From the NCBI GenBank assembly GCA_001816455.1, contig MHCB01000039.1, forward strand, positions 1 through 42,046: a DNA stretch of 42,046 bases, read 5' to 3'. The translations under genes and the position numbers were made by a program. Below the pieces are notes generated by a model, which ran no database searches, had not been told where the DNA came from, and was given only the letters and a program-made list of their open reading frames with translations. Shown piece by piece: positions 1 to 8,999 of this stretch; the stretch's first letter is position 1, and each line of letters opens with the position of its first letter. Origin of the DNA: Candidatus Blackburnbacteria bacterium RIFCSPHIGHO2_12_FULL_44_25 (GTDB lineage: Bacteria; Patescibacteriota; Microgenomatia; UBA8517; UBA10165).

Positions 1-192
1 ATACGCACCTACATCAACATAAAAACCAGTCTTTTTATTTCCAAGTAAACGGTCGATCAAAACATCTTCCGAGTTCTGGCTATATGAATTTTGTAAGGGG
101 CCTCGCTTTAGCATCCGAAGCTCACCCACCACATTTTCCCAAAAACGCTTAGGGCCATAAATCCTCCAATAGCTATACAGTTTGGTAATCAT
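1..192 (-). CDS. FkbM family methyltransferase, N-terminal part (runs off the window)
   Basis: Reading the minus strand from an ATG at 192 gives 64 uninterrupted codons to the window edge. The end of this stretch reads QNSEDVLIDRLL followed by GFYVDVGAY, which is the typical start of the SAM-binding core of FkbM methyltransferases (a Q-D-x-hydrophobic stretch, then GxYVDVGA). Family members O-methylate sugars or other small hydroxylated molecules. The ATG overlaps the TGA of the upstream GMC oxidoreductase gene (ATGA, 189-192), so the two are probably translationally coupled in one minus-strand operon. The catalytic half is outside the window, so only the family can be stated. Confidence 0.75.
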   Translation of the reverse strand, partial: MITKLYSYWRIYGPKRFWENVVGELRMLKRGPLQNSYSQNSEDVLIDRLLGNKKTGFYVDVGAY

Positions 193-1601
193 TTCCTAAG
201 TTTTTTAAGAACTTCTTTAGCAATGCGCGAAGCATTGGCCATCATTGTTAGTGCAAGCGGTTTTCCGGGAAGCGCACGCCAAGTCGAAGAGTCGGCAACA
301 TAAATCCGCTTTGATTTTTTTAATCTACCGTTAATATCAGTAGCCAATTTTCCACGCCCTCCAATGGGTACACCTCCCCCATAGTGAGAAGTAACAGGAT
401 CACTCACAACCTTAAGAGGAAAAAGACCAATAGACCTCAACGTTTTAGAAACAACCTCTAGTTCTCGTCGCTGTGTTTTTACCTCCTTCTGAGTCAACCT
501 AAATGCAATCTCCAAAATATCACCACCATTTTTCTCGCGCCTTAGTTGGCAAAACTTATTCTTAGTCTCAAAAGCCGGGAAACGAACGTCGGCAATTACC
601 AGGGAAGGCATAAATAGAGAAAGCAACATTGTCGCGATGGGTCTTGGCAGCGGAACGTATTGAACCGCGCTTGAAAGCATAAATGGATTTGCCCTATAGA
701 GCTGTACAAATGCCCCCAGTTTCTGCCCCAAATCGTTGCTTATAATCCCCAACTGTCCAGGATTTATCAAAACTTTCTCACCACTTTTAAAAAACACCTG
801 CGGGTGGAAACAAACAATCATTGAGTGGTTTTTGGTTAAAAACGTTGTTTTGTGGTTATACAAATTTTTGCTTCGCAGTAAAATCCGCGTTGTATTAATA
901 GCCCCAGCGGCCAGGACTACATATTTCCCTCGGACACTCTTTGTACGGCCGTGTAATAATTGTCTCGGGTTGGAATCCGGTTGTATTGGTCTGATTCCGA
1001 CTTCAACCATCCTGTTCCGTTCTTTTACGGTTAATACTAATTGGCCTGGAAGATAAGTAAAGTTCCTGTGATGCTTTAACTTGTTAACAACCTCGCTAGT
1101 TCTATAGGGATAGGTCACTGGCAACCGATATACCCCATGCGGCGATCTCTTTAAAAGCAGTTTGCCGTGGACATCAAGCTCTGGACTTGTGTCCAGGTTT
1201 ACTAACTTCGAAACAACTTTATACTCCTCTTTTATTTGGTCCGGAGAGAGTCCTGCTTGGACAAGCTCGTCGTCGGTCAAAAAATCTGAAAGTCCATGCC
1301 AAAACTCAGAAAGTCCGCCTTTTGCCAAAGTCTGAATTATCTCTATATTGCTTTTTACACTTAAGAGCTCGTAAGTCTTGTTAAAAGCAAAACTTCCTTT
1401 CATTAAAATATCCAAAGCGTTGCTTTTTGCACCAATTACGCGAGGCGCTTTCTCTACACCATCTCTTTTATTGGCATCCAAACCCCCATCAATCATCGCA
1501 ACCCTGAGGCCTGCTTCGACCAAAGGATATGTAGCATGAACCCCCGAAAGTCCCGAACCGACAACTAACACGTCATATATGGTATTGCTCACTTGTGCCA
1601 C
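189..1601 (-). CDS. GMC-type FAD-dependent oxidoreductase
   Basis: This 470-residue protein starts with a Rossmann FAD-binding motif (GSGLSG, residues 15-20, then a D at the end of the second strand). It ends with the GMC C-terminal signature: HYGGG at about 406-410, then IYVAD, then a GKPLALTMMA stretch around 446-455. GMC enzymes oxidise alcohol groups of sugars, sterols or choline. The His of the usual catalytic pair is present (H406). The second position, Asn or His in cholesterol oxidase and relatives (xNPxxT), appears to be Lys (GKPLALT), judged by eye. The start is GTG at 1601; a second in-frame GTG lies four codons on. There is no signal peptide. It sits in a surface-glycan region upstream of an FkbM methyltransferase, so a sugar or polyol substrate is plausible but not shown. 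Confidence 0.8.
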   Translation of the reverse strand: MAQVSNTIYDVLVVGSGLSGVHATYPLVEAGLRVAMIDGGLDANKRDGVEKAPRVIGAKSNALDILMKGSFAFNKTYELLSVKSNIEIIQTLAKGGLSEFWHGLSDFLTDDELVQAGLSPDQIKEEYKVVSKLVNLDTSPELDVHGKLLLKRSPHGVYRLPVTYPYRTSEVVNKLKHHRNFTYLPGQLVLTVKERNRMVEVGIRPIQPDSNPRQLLHGRTKSVRGKYVVLAAGAINTTRILLRSKNLYNHKTTFLTKNHSMIVCFHPQVFFKSGEKVLINPGQLGIISNDLGQKLGAFVQLYRANPFMLSSAVQYVPLPRPIATMLLSLFMPSLVIADVRFPAFETKNKFCQLRREKNGGDILEIAFRLTQKEVKTQRRELEVVSKTLRSIGLFPLKVVSDPVTSHYGGGVPIGGRGKLATDINGRLKKSKRIYVADSSTWRALPGKPLALTMMANASRIAKEVLKKLRK

Positions 1602-1632
1602 AATAATATACCATTTAGAAAATTTAAACCAA

Positions 1633-2700
1633 GTGAAAAAGCCTCTTAAGATTCTCTACCAAATTCCAAGTCTCGAAACAGTTTATGCGGCAAGATTTAT
1701 TTATAAAGGTTACAAAGACGCGTTTACTGACCTGGGATACAAATTTAGACCACTGACGTCAAACGACGACTCAAAAAAAGTATTGGAAGACTACAAGCCA
1801 GATATTTTTATTTCTTCTCTCACACACTATAACCACAAGTTTTTAGATCTGGAAGCTGTTTGGAAGCAGAGAAAGAGAGGTTTGGTTTTTTTCACCCAAA
1901 TATATACTTGGAAGAAAGTTAACAATCAGTATGGAGGAGGGGATCTTGAGTCAGATAACAAATTAGTTTCGTTAATAAAGCAAGGAAAAGCAGGCGACAT
2001 CTTTTTTAGCTGGATACAGCAAGGCGACCCTTTAATAAACGGCTTTACAAAAACAACTGGATATTCACACCAAACCATACTCTTAGCTGCGAACAAGAAA
2101 ACATACTTCGATAATTATGATAAAAGTTTTGCTGCTAATATTGCTTTTGTTGGAAATAATCTTCCTGACAAGCAAGAGATTTTTCGCCAATACTTATTTC
2201 CTCTCAAGAAAAAATACGATGTCAGAATATACGGAAATGATTGGAATTTTTCAAGCAAAATCAAAGGCTATGTTCAAAAAGCTGGTCAATACTTTAATAT
2301 CGAACCTCTGAAACATGTTCGCAAAACTGTGCTTAGAGAAAATGATGAACGGAAGGTCTATTCTTCTTCGACGATCTCCCTCAACATTCACGAAGAGCAC
2401 CAAAGGAGATTGGGATGCGATTTCAACGAAAGAACCTTTAAAATTATCGCCTCCGGCGGATTTGAGATTTGCGACAACGTAGGTGTGCTTCGTAAATACT
2501 TTACTGAAAAAGAACTGGTAATCGGTGAAAACACAAAAGACTGGTTTGATAAGATTGATTACTATATTAAAAATCCTGAAAAAAGATTGCCGATTATAAA
2601 AGCTGGAAAAAAGAAAGTTTTAGCAAAACACACATATCACAACAGGGCAAGACAGTTTGTTAACCTTTACCAGAAATTCAACAGAGGAAAAATGGGATGA
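1633..2700 (+). CDS. CgeB-like glycosyltransferase
   Basis: The protein is 355 residues from a GTG at 1633, giving KKPLKILYQIPS, a typical first strand of a GT-B fold. An upstream ATG at 1579 is possible but would overlap the divergent GMC gene and add an unstructured leader. The C-terminal half carries the CgeB / glycosyl-transferase group 1 arrangement: RIYGNDW, later SLNIHEEH, then FNERTFKIIASGG (the nucleotide-sugar loop), then a tail resembling LAKHTYHNRARQFV. Such enzymes transfer sugars from nucleotide donors in the cytoplasm; acceptor and donor cannot be read. Its stop codon overlaps the ATG of the next methyltransferase gene (2697-2700). A weak promoter (TTGCTC at 1586, TATACC at 1607) lies upstream. 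Confidence 0.75.
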   Translation: MKKPLKILYQIPSLETVYAARFIYKGYKDAFTDLGYKFRPLTSNDDSKKVLEDYKPDIFISSLTHYNHKFLDLEAVWKQRKRGLVFFTQIYTWKKVNNQYGGGDLESDNKLVSLIKQGKAGDIFFSWIQQGDPLINGFTKTTGYSHQTILLAANKKTYFDNYDKSFAANIAFVGNNLPDKQEIFRQYLFPLKKKYDVRIYGNDWNFSSKIKGYVQKAGQYFNIEPLKHVRKTVLRENDERKVYSSSTISLNIHEEHQRRLGCDFNERTFKIIASGGFEICDNVGVLRKYFTEKELVIGENTKDWFDKIDYYIKNPEKRLPIIKAGKKKVLAKHTYHNRARQFVNLYQKFNRGKMG

Positions 2701-3590
2701 AGTGTCCTGTTTGTTCAAATAAACAAGGATTCAAACCTCTCAGTCCAGAGGTTTGTATCGCTCCCAACTTCTTGTGTCCAACCTGTGGTCTGGTTTTTAT
2801 TTCACGAAATGAGGGTGCCGCAGAACAGTACTACAAGAACGATGGATACTTCAAAAAATCTCTTAACTTTGCCTATAGAAAAAAACTCATAAGTAAGTCC
2901 CTTCTTGTTAAGGAGGCCGGTGAGCGGGTGGCTAACGCGCTCAGTATGTTGTCCGCGGACCTAGGGAACAAAAATGTTCTAGATGTCGGCTGTGGCTATG
3001 GAGAAATTCTTTATTGCTTTGAAAAGAACCACGGTTGCCAAGTTCAAGGCGTCGAGGCGTCAAGAGAAGCCAGCCAGCATGGCAAGAAACTTTTCGATAT
3101 TCCCATCCATACAACAACCCTGGAAGAATTTGATACCCGCGAAAAATTCGACATCGTTTGGTGCAGCCACGTCTTGGAACACACAAGCGATCCCAAGACT
3201 TTCCTTAAAAAAGTCAAAGCAGTGCTTAAAAAAGGCGGACAGCTCTACCTAGAGGTTCCAAATATCCTAAAACCCTCCGGCAATTTTGATCTGGATATGT
3301 TTCTACACAAAGAACACCTGCAAACCTTTTCCGTGTACAATCTATGTTTACTTTTGAGCAAAACCGGATTTAAAGTCATGACCTACTCAGATTCCACTTT
3401 CTTAAAATTTTGGTGCAGACCGTCTAGAAATCAGTCGATACAAATCCCAAAAATAACTTCCAGAGAAACCTTCGCTTTCTTAAAAAAATACAAAAAAGAA
3501 TACAATCTGGCGAGTCACACAAAAGTCTATCTTCAGAAGGCACTCTATGGCGCCAAGTTAATTCTATACAAGACGAGAGATGTTTTTTGA
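2697..3590 (+). CDS. Class I SAM-dependent methyltransferase with N-terminal zinc ribbon
   Basis: The 297-residue protein begins with two CxxC knuckles (C3/C6 and C27/C30), a zinc ribbon often found in front of sugar methyltransferases of the Methyltransf_23 type. The SAM-binding motif LDVGCGYG is at 95-102 with the acidic ribose-binding residue E120, followed by FDIVWCSHVLEHTSDP and GGQLYLEVPN, all standard for this fold. It probably methylates a nucleotide sugar or a glycan residue. Translation is likely coupled to the preceding glycosyltransferase (ATGA overlap), aided by AGAGGA about nine bases before the ATG, one of the few clear Shine-Dalgarno sites in the window. Its 3' end overlaps the convergent GT4 gene by 27 bases. 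Confidence 0.85.
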   Translation: MKCPVCSNKQGFKPLSPEVCIAPNFLCPTCGLVFISRNEGAAEQYYKNDGYFKKSLNFAYRKKLISKSLLVKEAGERVANALSMLSADLGNKNVLDVGCGYGEILYCFEKNHGCQVQGVEASREASQHGKKLFDIPIHTTTLEEFDTREKFDIVWCSHVLEHTSDPKTFLKKVKAVLKKGGQLYLEVPNILKPSGNFDLDMFLHKEHLQTFSVYNLCLLLSKTGFKVMTYSDSTFLKFWCRPSRNQSIQIPKITSRETFAFLKKYKKEYNLASHTKVYLQKALYGAKLILYKTRDVF

Positions 3591-4727
3591 AAAAAGATTA
3601 TTCCAATCAAACTGCTGGACATAGGAAAGGGCATTCTTGTGGTACCGAGACCACAGTCTTTTACTCGACAAAAGCCTAACTACTGCGTTTGCCAATGACT
3701 CTGGGTCATAGTCAACAATAATTCCACACTTTTTCTTCGAGATTGTGCTTGCATTTAAGCTAGCATTGGTCATCACAACCGGTAGACCAAGAGCCATATA
3801 GTCCTTTATTTTTGCCGGATCCGCGTTCTTTATTTTCTCGTCAACATCAGTATTAAACGGCGCAAGTCCAACCGCCCCATCCGAGAGTAGTTTCTCTGCG
3901 TCCTTTTTTTCTTTCCATCCATAAAACTTTATACAATCAGATACCTTGAGAGTATCTGCCAGTTTCTCGAGTTCCTCGTGTTGTTCCCCACTCCCGATGA
4001 TCTCGAGTTTTATTTTAGGAATCACTTTTTTAATAAAAGGTAAGGCACGAACGGCCAAGTCAACGCCATAAAGAGCCTTCAAGTGCCCAACATACACAAT
4101 CTTTGTCATTTTTACTTTGTCCTCCGCGACCCTATCCATTTCGTCAAACCATATCCCAATTGGCACAGTAAACTGCCTAGAATAGTCATACCCTCTCATG
4201 CCTTTTCTCTCTCTGTATTCGACGAGAAAAGGAGAGACGTTCCAAGTTTCGTCACTGTTCTTAACACAAAATTTATCAAGTTTGTGATACACCCAGTTTA
4301 TAAACCTATTACCAAATCTTTTCGGATAAAGGTCGATCGTGTAATAAACTACTTTTTCTACCTTTCCGAGCTTTTTAAGTACCAAACCAGCAAACGCATT
4401 CAAATTGTTTATCCCAAAAAACACACCATATTTTTGTCCAGTCGAAAGCGTCCAAAAAACGGTATAAATAAAGTCTTTTATATAAAGAATGGGCTCCGGA
4501 GCTCTCCAGTGAAATGCCTTAAAATTCCTAAAAGAACTGCCAACGCTATAAACTTCTGCCTCAGATTGCAGTTTGTAGGACTCCTCAAGTAAAAGAAGGG
4601 GATGGGTAATATATAGTAAGTCCTTACACCCATGCGCAAGCAGAAATCTTTTTAAGTCGCCCGCGGGTATACAAGGCATTATCGACCTATGAGTAACGAT
4701 AACTATTTTTTTGCCTTCCAAGTTCAT
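3564..4727 (-). CDS. Glycosyltransferase family 4 (group 1)
   Basis: This 387-residue GT-B enzyme has the family order: KIVIVTHRS at the N-terminus, a donor-domain start at KIVYVGHL, a KALYGVDLAVRAL helix, LEIIGSGEQHEEL, KFYGW, then GVGLAPF and the KIKDYMALGLPVVMT loop that binds the nucleotide sugar. It should act at the cytoplasmic membrane face, building a lipid-linked glycan. It resembles the GT4 at 28852-30075 in layout (both have a FFGINNLNAFAGLVLKKLG-like stretch followed by VVYYTID or VVYYVSD), so the two are probably paralogues. It stands alone on the minus strand, overlapping the 3' end of the upstream methyltransferase. Confidence 0.85.
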   Translation of the reverse strand: MNLEGKKIVIVTHRSIMPCIPAGDLKRFLLAHGCKDLLYITHPLLLLEESYKLQSEAEVYSVGSSFRNFKAFHWRAPEPILYIKDFIYTVFWTLSTGQKYGVFFGINNLNAFAGLVLKKLGKVEKVVYYTIDLYPKRFGNRFINWVYHKLDKFCVKNSDETWNVSPFLVEYRERKGMRGYDYSRQFTVPIGIWFDEMDRVAEDKVKMTKIVYVGHLKALYGVDLAVRALPFIKKVIPKIKLEIIGSGEQHEELEKLADTLKVSDCIKFYGWKEKKDAEKLLSDGAVGLAPFNTDVDEKIKNADPAKIKDYMALGLPVVMTNASLNASTISKKKCGIIVDYDPESLANAVVRLLSSKRLWSRYHKNALSYVQQFDWNNLFSKNISRLV

Positions 4728-4763
4728 AGAATATAGTTGATATTACCTGAATTCTGGTGAAAA

Positions 4764-4772
4764 TGTTAGAAT
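4764..4772 (+). promoter_or_regulatory. Extended -10 promoter element for the GT2 gene
   Basis: TG-T-TAGAAT forms an extended -10 box with one mismatch to TATAAT and only a weak -35 (TTACCT at 4743). A start of transcription about seven bases downstream falls near 4779, three bases before the GTG start at 4782, so the mRNA would be nearly leaderless. The same TGTTAnAATTCT string precedes the GTG at 18478. Confidence 0.45.
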
Positions 4773-4781
4773 TCTCACAAT

Positions 4782-5603
4782 GTGAGCAAAGTTAAAATAT
4801 CGGTTTTGATGCCTGTGTATAACGGAGAAAAGTACTTAGATGAAGCAATTACTAGTATTTTGAGTCAAACGTTTAAAGATTTCGAGTTTGTTATCGTAGA
4901 CGATTGTTCTACAGATGGAAGCTGGAAAATAATCCAAAAGTATGCTCAACAAGATAGACGGATTGTTTCTAAACGGAACGGAGAAAACCTAAGAACGACT
5001 AAAACCCTAAATGAGGGCCTGAGAATAACTCGCGGGAAATATATTGCTCGTATGGACGCAGACGACTGGAGTTATCCGGATCGACTTGAAAAACAATATG
5101 AGTTTATGGAAAAACATCCTGAAGTTGGAGTTAGCGGCGGAGCCATAGAAATCTGCAATAAAGACCTGAAGGTATTAAACGTGCGAAAGTATCCGCTTGC
5201 AGACAGTGAAGCGAGGAAAATTATTTTTCGGTATAGTCCTTTTGCTCACCCAGCCACAATTTGGAGGAAAAGTGATGTTGAGAAAGTTGGCGGATACAAT
5301 GAGCGAATTCCGCTAAGTCAAGATCTTGACCTTTACTTCAGAATTGGAAATGTTTGTAAGTTTGCAAATATGTCAGCCATTTTACTGAAGCTCAGAACGC
5401 ACAATGACTCAAGCTCAATTATCAAAGGAAAATACCAGGAACAATTTGCCCTATATACTCGCATAAAAGCGTTTCTTGAGATCGGGGGGTATGAGATGAC
5501 TACTACAGACAAGCTTTATAATTTTTTACAAATGGTTAGTATGGTCATAATTCCACCAAAGATTAAATTTTGGCTTTTCAATTTACTTCGGAGGATTATC
5601 TAA
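4782..5603 (+). CDS. Glycosyltransferase family 2
   Basis: The 273-residue protein is a GT-A fold inverting transferase. It has the N-terminal strand ISVLMPVYNGEKYLDEAI, the nucleotide-binding VDDCSTDGS (39-47), the metal-binding DAD at 92-94 (RMDADDWSYPDRL), and an acceptor-side FAHPATIWRK plus SQDLDLYFRI stretch typical of rhamnosyl- or galactosyltransferase-like GT2 enzymes. It is cytoplasmic with a moderately hydrophobic C-terminus that may touch the membrane. The start is GTG at 4782 and there is no Shine-Dalgarno site. It is the first gene of an apparent operon with asparagine synthase, four bases downstream, and a GT-C-like protein. Confidence 0.9.
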   Translation: MSKVKISVLMPVYNGEKYLDEAITSILSQTFKDFEFVIVDDCSTDGSWKIIQKYAQQDRRIVSKRNGENLRTTKTLNEGLRITRGKYIARMDADDWSYPDRLEKQYEFMEKHPEVGVSGGAIEICNKDLKVLNVRKYPLADSEARKIIFRYSPFAHPATIWRKSDVEKVGGYNERIPLSQDLDLYFRIGNVCKFANMSAILLKLRTHNDSSSIIKGKYQEQFALYTRIKAFLEIGGYEMTTTDKLYNFLQMVSMVIIPPKIKFWLFNLLRRII

Positions 5604-5607
5604 AAAT

Positions 5608-7359
5608 ATGTGCGCCATCGCAGGCTATTGGGGTAACGGAGATAAAACACGCCTTCAAAAAATGCTTCAGGTTTTAAACCACAGAGGACCAGACGATAAC
5701 GGAGTGTATGTCGACAGTAATGCTGGACTAGGAAGTAACCGACTCGCAATAATTGATCTTTCTCCAAAAGGTCATCAACCAATGTTCAACGAAGATAAAA
5801 CTGTTTGTATTGTTTATAACGGTGAGATTTACAACTTCCAGGAGATTCGCAAAAAACTTGCAGGCAAACATAAATTTAGTTCTCACACAGACACAGAAGT
5901 GATTCTCCATGCATACGAAGAGTGGGGTTCCGAATGTGTTAAAAAACTAAACGGAATGTTTGCGTTTGTTATCTTTGATAAAAGAAAAGACCTTCTTTTT
6001 GGCGCCAGAGACAGGCTCGGTGAAAAACCACTAAAGTATTATTGGGACGGAAAGAACTTTGCCTTTGCCTCTGAGATAAAAGGGTTGCTCCCCATCCTCC
6101 CGGAAAAACCCGAACCCGACCCGGAGGCAATCAATGCCTTTCTTACCTTTCAATATGTACCGGCCCCAAAAACCGGATTCAAAAACGTTTTTAAACTTCC
6201 CCCGGGATCTTTCTTTGTCTTTAAGAAAGGAGAACTGAAAATTACTAAGTATTGGGAACTAGATTTCTCGAAAAAATTAAATCTATCAGAAGATGAGTGG
6301 GAAGAGAGAGTTTTCAAAAAGATTGCAGATTCCGTTAAAGGCAGAATGGTCTCAGATGTTCCCATCGGCGCGCTGCTATCGGGGGGCATTGATTCAAGTT
6401 GTATCGTTGCTTTGATGGCAAACTTTTCCAAAGATAGAATAAAAACATTCAGTATCGGCTTCGATGAAGAAGAATTCGACGAAACAAAGTACGCCCAAAC
6501 AGTCTCCGAGATTTATAAAACCGATCACACCTCCTTAAAAGTCAGCCAAAATCTAATGCAAGACACACTGCATAGTTTCTACGACTACTACGACGAGCCT
6601 TTTGCCGACAACTCACTCATCCCAACTCTGCTGTTGGCGCAAATGACTGGCAAAAAAGTAAAGGTGGCTCTAAGCGGGGACGGGGGAGACGAAAACTTTG
6701 CGGGCTACGAACGATATAAAGTGGTCAACTTCGGTGAGTTTTATAAAAACATCCACCCAATTTTAAGAGGTATGGCAAAATTTCCAGCTCAGCTTTTTGA
6801 AAAATCAAGGCTCTTTGCAAACACATTTGATCTTCCGTTTCAGGAAAAATATGGTCATTACAATCCATACTTTGAAAGAAGAAATAAAATATCACTCTGG
6901 GGATACAACAGTAAACTTTCCGATCTAGATAATGCATTAAACTTTGATATAAACTCATATTTGCCTGAGGATCTTTTATACAAAGTAGATATAGCATCTA
7001 TGAGTGCCTCTTTAGAAGTTCGTGCGCCGCTATTAAACCACGAGCTGTTAGAGCTAACTGCCCAAATGCCCCAGTCTTTAAAGATAAGAAATTTTAAAAC
7101 AAAACATATTTTCAAGCAGATCCTAAAAAACAAAAAACTACTGCCAGACGAAATAATAAACCGCAAAAAAAGAGGCTTTATAATGCCGATCAATAAGTGG
7201 CTTAAGGGCAGCATGAAAACTTTTGTAAACGAGCAGCTATCAACAAAAAAGTTCCGTGACTTGGGTATTTTTGATAATGTTAAAGCAGTAGACAAAGTAA
7301 ACAGCAATGAACTTTTTTCAATGCTTTCGCTTTCATTATGGTTAGAAAAATATCACTAA
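5608..7359 (+). CDS. asnB: Asparagine synthase (glutamine-hydrolysing)
   Basis: This 583-residue enzyme has the N-terminal Ntn glutaminase domain with the nucleophile Cys2 (MCAIAGYWG), NHRGPDD at 24-30, SNRLAIIDLS and YNGEIYN. The C-terminal synthetase domain has the PP-loop LSGGIDSS near residues 257-264 and SGDGGDENFAGYERY. AsnB normally makes asparagine from aspartate, ATP and glutamine. Within surface-polysaccharide clusters AsnB-like proteins may instead amidate sugar carboxylates, and the location between a GT2 and a GT-C protein leaves that open. A GGAGG lies at 5590-5594, rather far (13 bases) from the ATG. The 3' end overlaps the next gene by 22 bases. Confidence 0.93.
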   Translation: MCAIAGYWGNGDKTRLQKMLQVLNHRGPDDNGVYVDSNAGLGSNRLAIIDLSPKGHQPMFNEDKTVCIVYNGEIYNFQEIRKKLAGKHKFSSHTDTEVILHAYEEWGSECVKKLNGMFAFVIFDKRKDLLFGARDRLGEKPLKYYWDGKNFAFASEIKGLLPILPEKPEPDPEAINAFLTFQYVPAPKTGFKNVFKLPPGSFFVFKKGELKITKYWELDFSKKLNLSEDEWEERVFKKIADSVKGRMVSDVPIGALLSGGIDSSCIVALMANFSKDRIKTFSIGFDEEEFDETKYAQTVSEIYKTDHTSLKVSQNLMQDTLHSFYDYYDEPFADNSLIPTLLLAQMTGKKVKVALSGDGGDENFAGYERYKVVNFGEFYKNIHPILRGMAKFPAQLFEKSRLFANTFDLPFQEKYGHYNPYFERRNKISLWGYNSKLSDLDNALNFDINSYLPEDLLYKVDIASMSASLEVRAPLLNHELLELTAQMPQSLKIRNFKTKHIFKQILKNKKLLPDEIINRKKRGFIMPINKWLKGSMKTFVNEQLSTKKFRDLGIFDNVKAVDKVNSNELFSMLSLSLWLEKYH

Positions 7360-8993
7360 ACAAAAACATACTGGCTTTTTTGATTCTTACGAGTGTAATT
7401 CTCGTCGTTTTTTATAAGCTTACCCAAACTTTTTACCAGCAGGATGAATGGAACGGAATGGGACTTGTTTACTCAGAGGGTATAAAATCGGTTTTTCCTG
7501 AGACCTTCAAACCAATTGACATTCTTATTGTTAAAGGCCGGTTCGTTTCAAGTTTTATCTTTTACTTATTTGCAAAATTTTATCCCCTTCAAAACCTCCC
7601 AATAGCAATATTTGCACTGGTTTTACACATTATTGCGACAATGTTGGTCTTTTTTCTTATTAGGAAATATAACAATAACTACACTGCCGCGATCCTGGGT
7701 TCGTCGCTTTTTGCTTTAAATAGTGTTGCCCATGGCACTGTGACCTGGTCTGTTATTGCGATAAGTACGGTCGGATCTAGCATTTTTATCTTTTGGTCTA
7801 TTTTGACTTTCTTTAAATTCATTGAAACTAGCAAGTCGAAATGGTTACTTATAACTGGACTTTTGCTCTATATTTCGCTCTGGTTTAAAGAAACAGGCAT
7901 ATATCTGTTTCTTTTCTTTCCTCTAGTGTCTTTATTTCTTAAGAAGTATAAGTTCTCCCCAAGTGCGATGCTCTCATATTTCAAACAATTCTGGATGTTC
8001 TTATTACCCTTTTTGTTGATTGTTGGCTATAGAATTCTGGAACTTAGACTTAGAACAACAACTTCCAATCTCTATCTGACCGGCGCAGACGAAAACTTTT
8101 TCTTGACGTTATTCATCCGTGCAATTTTGTATCCCTTAACATCGTTTTCCCTAATGTATGTACCTGGAAACTACTTTATACAATTTGCAAGAGTTGTAAT
8201 TCATGACAATTACCCTTTCTTTGCCGATGCTCCAAACTTTCTCTTGATTGCACAATCTGTAGCTCTAGATGTCCTTGCCTTAGTTTTAACTATCTTTATT
8301 ATTTTTCTGACCCTTTTATTATTAAGAAAAGAGGAAAAGGAGAAAGCAAAAATTGTTTTGTTCTGGTTGGCATTTTCCCTCTTTAGTTTTGTTCCCTATA
8401 TTGTTCTTGCCAAAGACTTTTCGTATCTGGAGTCAAGATATTACTATGTTCCAGTTGCGGGAGGGGCAGTCTTGCTGGCATGGTTTCTTCTTAGGCTTAG
8501 ACAAATTATTGGCAAGCTAGGATTTTTAGTTTTTATCGTGCCCCTCTCCTCGCTTTTCATCTTGTGGCATACTAACACAATAGAAGCGGCTATCGAAGAG
8601 CAGGTCAAGCTAAGCAACACAAGGAAAAGCTTGATGTTCCAGTTGGCAGAGCAGCTCCCCACATTGAGCAGTCAAAAGAACGTTTTTTATATTACTAGTG
8701 ATAAAAACTATTGGGCAGATACAAACATGCTTCCTTTTCAGCAAGGTTCGGGATATACCCTAATGGTTTTGTACTACAATTCCGGAAAAATACCTAAAAG
8801 TTTTTTGAAAGATGGATTCTTATTTGAAATCGGGAGCCAAGGCTATAAAGAGTCAGATAATATGGGTTTTGGTTTTTTTACCGACAAAAAGGAGCTTGAA
8901 AAAGCAGTAACAAACTACAACTTGCCGCCAAGTTCCATATTGCACCTGCAATATCTCTGGCAAGACAATAAGCTTGTCAGAGTGGGTGATTGA
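7338..8993 (+). CDS. GT-C-like multi-membrane glycosyltransferase
   Basis: The 551-residue protein has about ten to twelve hydrophobic segments up to residue ~420 and a soluble tail. The first extracytoplasmic loop has the acidic pair QDEW (D36, E37), the position of the catalytic acid in GT-C enzymes that use polyprenyl-phosphate sugars. HGTVTWSVIAIST and SRYYYVPVAGGAVL resemble stretches in the paralogues at 20376, 23627 and 26158. Function as a lipid-linked-sugar transferase on the outer membrane face is inferred from topology; the acceptor is unknown. It overlaps the end of asnB and is probably cotranscribed. It lacks the discoidin domain of its larger relatives. Confidence 0.7.
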   Translation: MVRKISLNKNILAFLILTSVILVVFYKLTQTFYQQDEWNGMGLVYSEGIKSVFPETFKPIDILIVKGRFVSSFIFYLFAKFYPLQNLPIAIFALVLHIIATMLVFFLIRKYNNNYTAAILGSSLFALNSVAHGTVTWSVIAISTVGSSIFIFWSILTFFKFIETSKSKWLLITGLLLYISLWFKETGIYLFLFFPLVSLFLKKYKFSPSAMLSYFKQFWMFLLPFLLIVGYRILELRLRTTTSNLYLTGADENFFLTLFIRAILYPLTSFSLMYVPGNYFIQFARVVIHDNYPFFADAPNFLLIAQSVALDVLALVLTIFIIFLTLLLLRKEEKEKAKIVLFWLAFSLFSFVPYIVLAKDFSYLESRYYYVPVAGGAVLLAWFLLRLRQIIGKLGFLVFIVPLSSLFILWHTNTIEAAIEEQVKLSNTRKSLMFQLAEQLPTLSSQKNVFYITSDKNYWADTNMLPFQQGSGYTLMVLYYNSGKIPKSFLKDGFLFEIGSQGYKESDNMGFGFFTDKKELEKAVTNYNLPPSSILHLQYLWQDNKLVRVGD

Positions 8994-8999
8994 TCTTTT

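Noticed and set aside
736-1056. Plus-strand open frame inside the GMC oxidoreductase gene
   Set aside because: It is opposite a gene with clear family motifs, has no start signal and its translation has no recognisable features.
1579-1632. Upstream ATG extension of the CgeB-like glycosyltransferase
   Set aside because: It would overlap the divergent GMC start by 23 bases and add residues not expected before the first beta strand; GTG 1633 is preferred.
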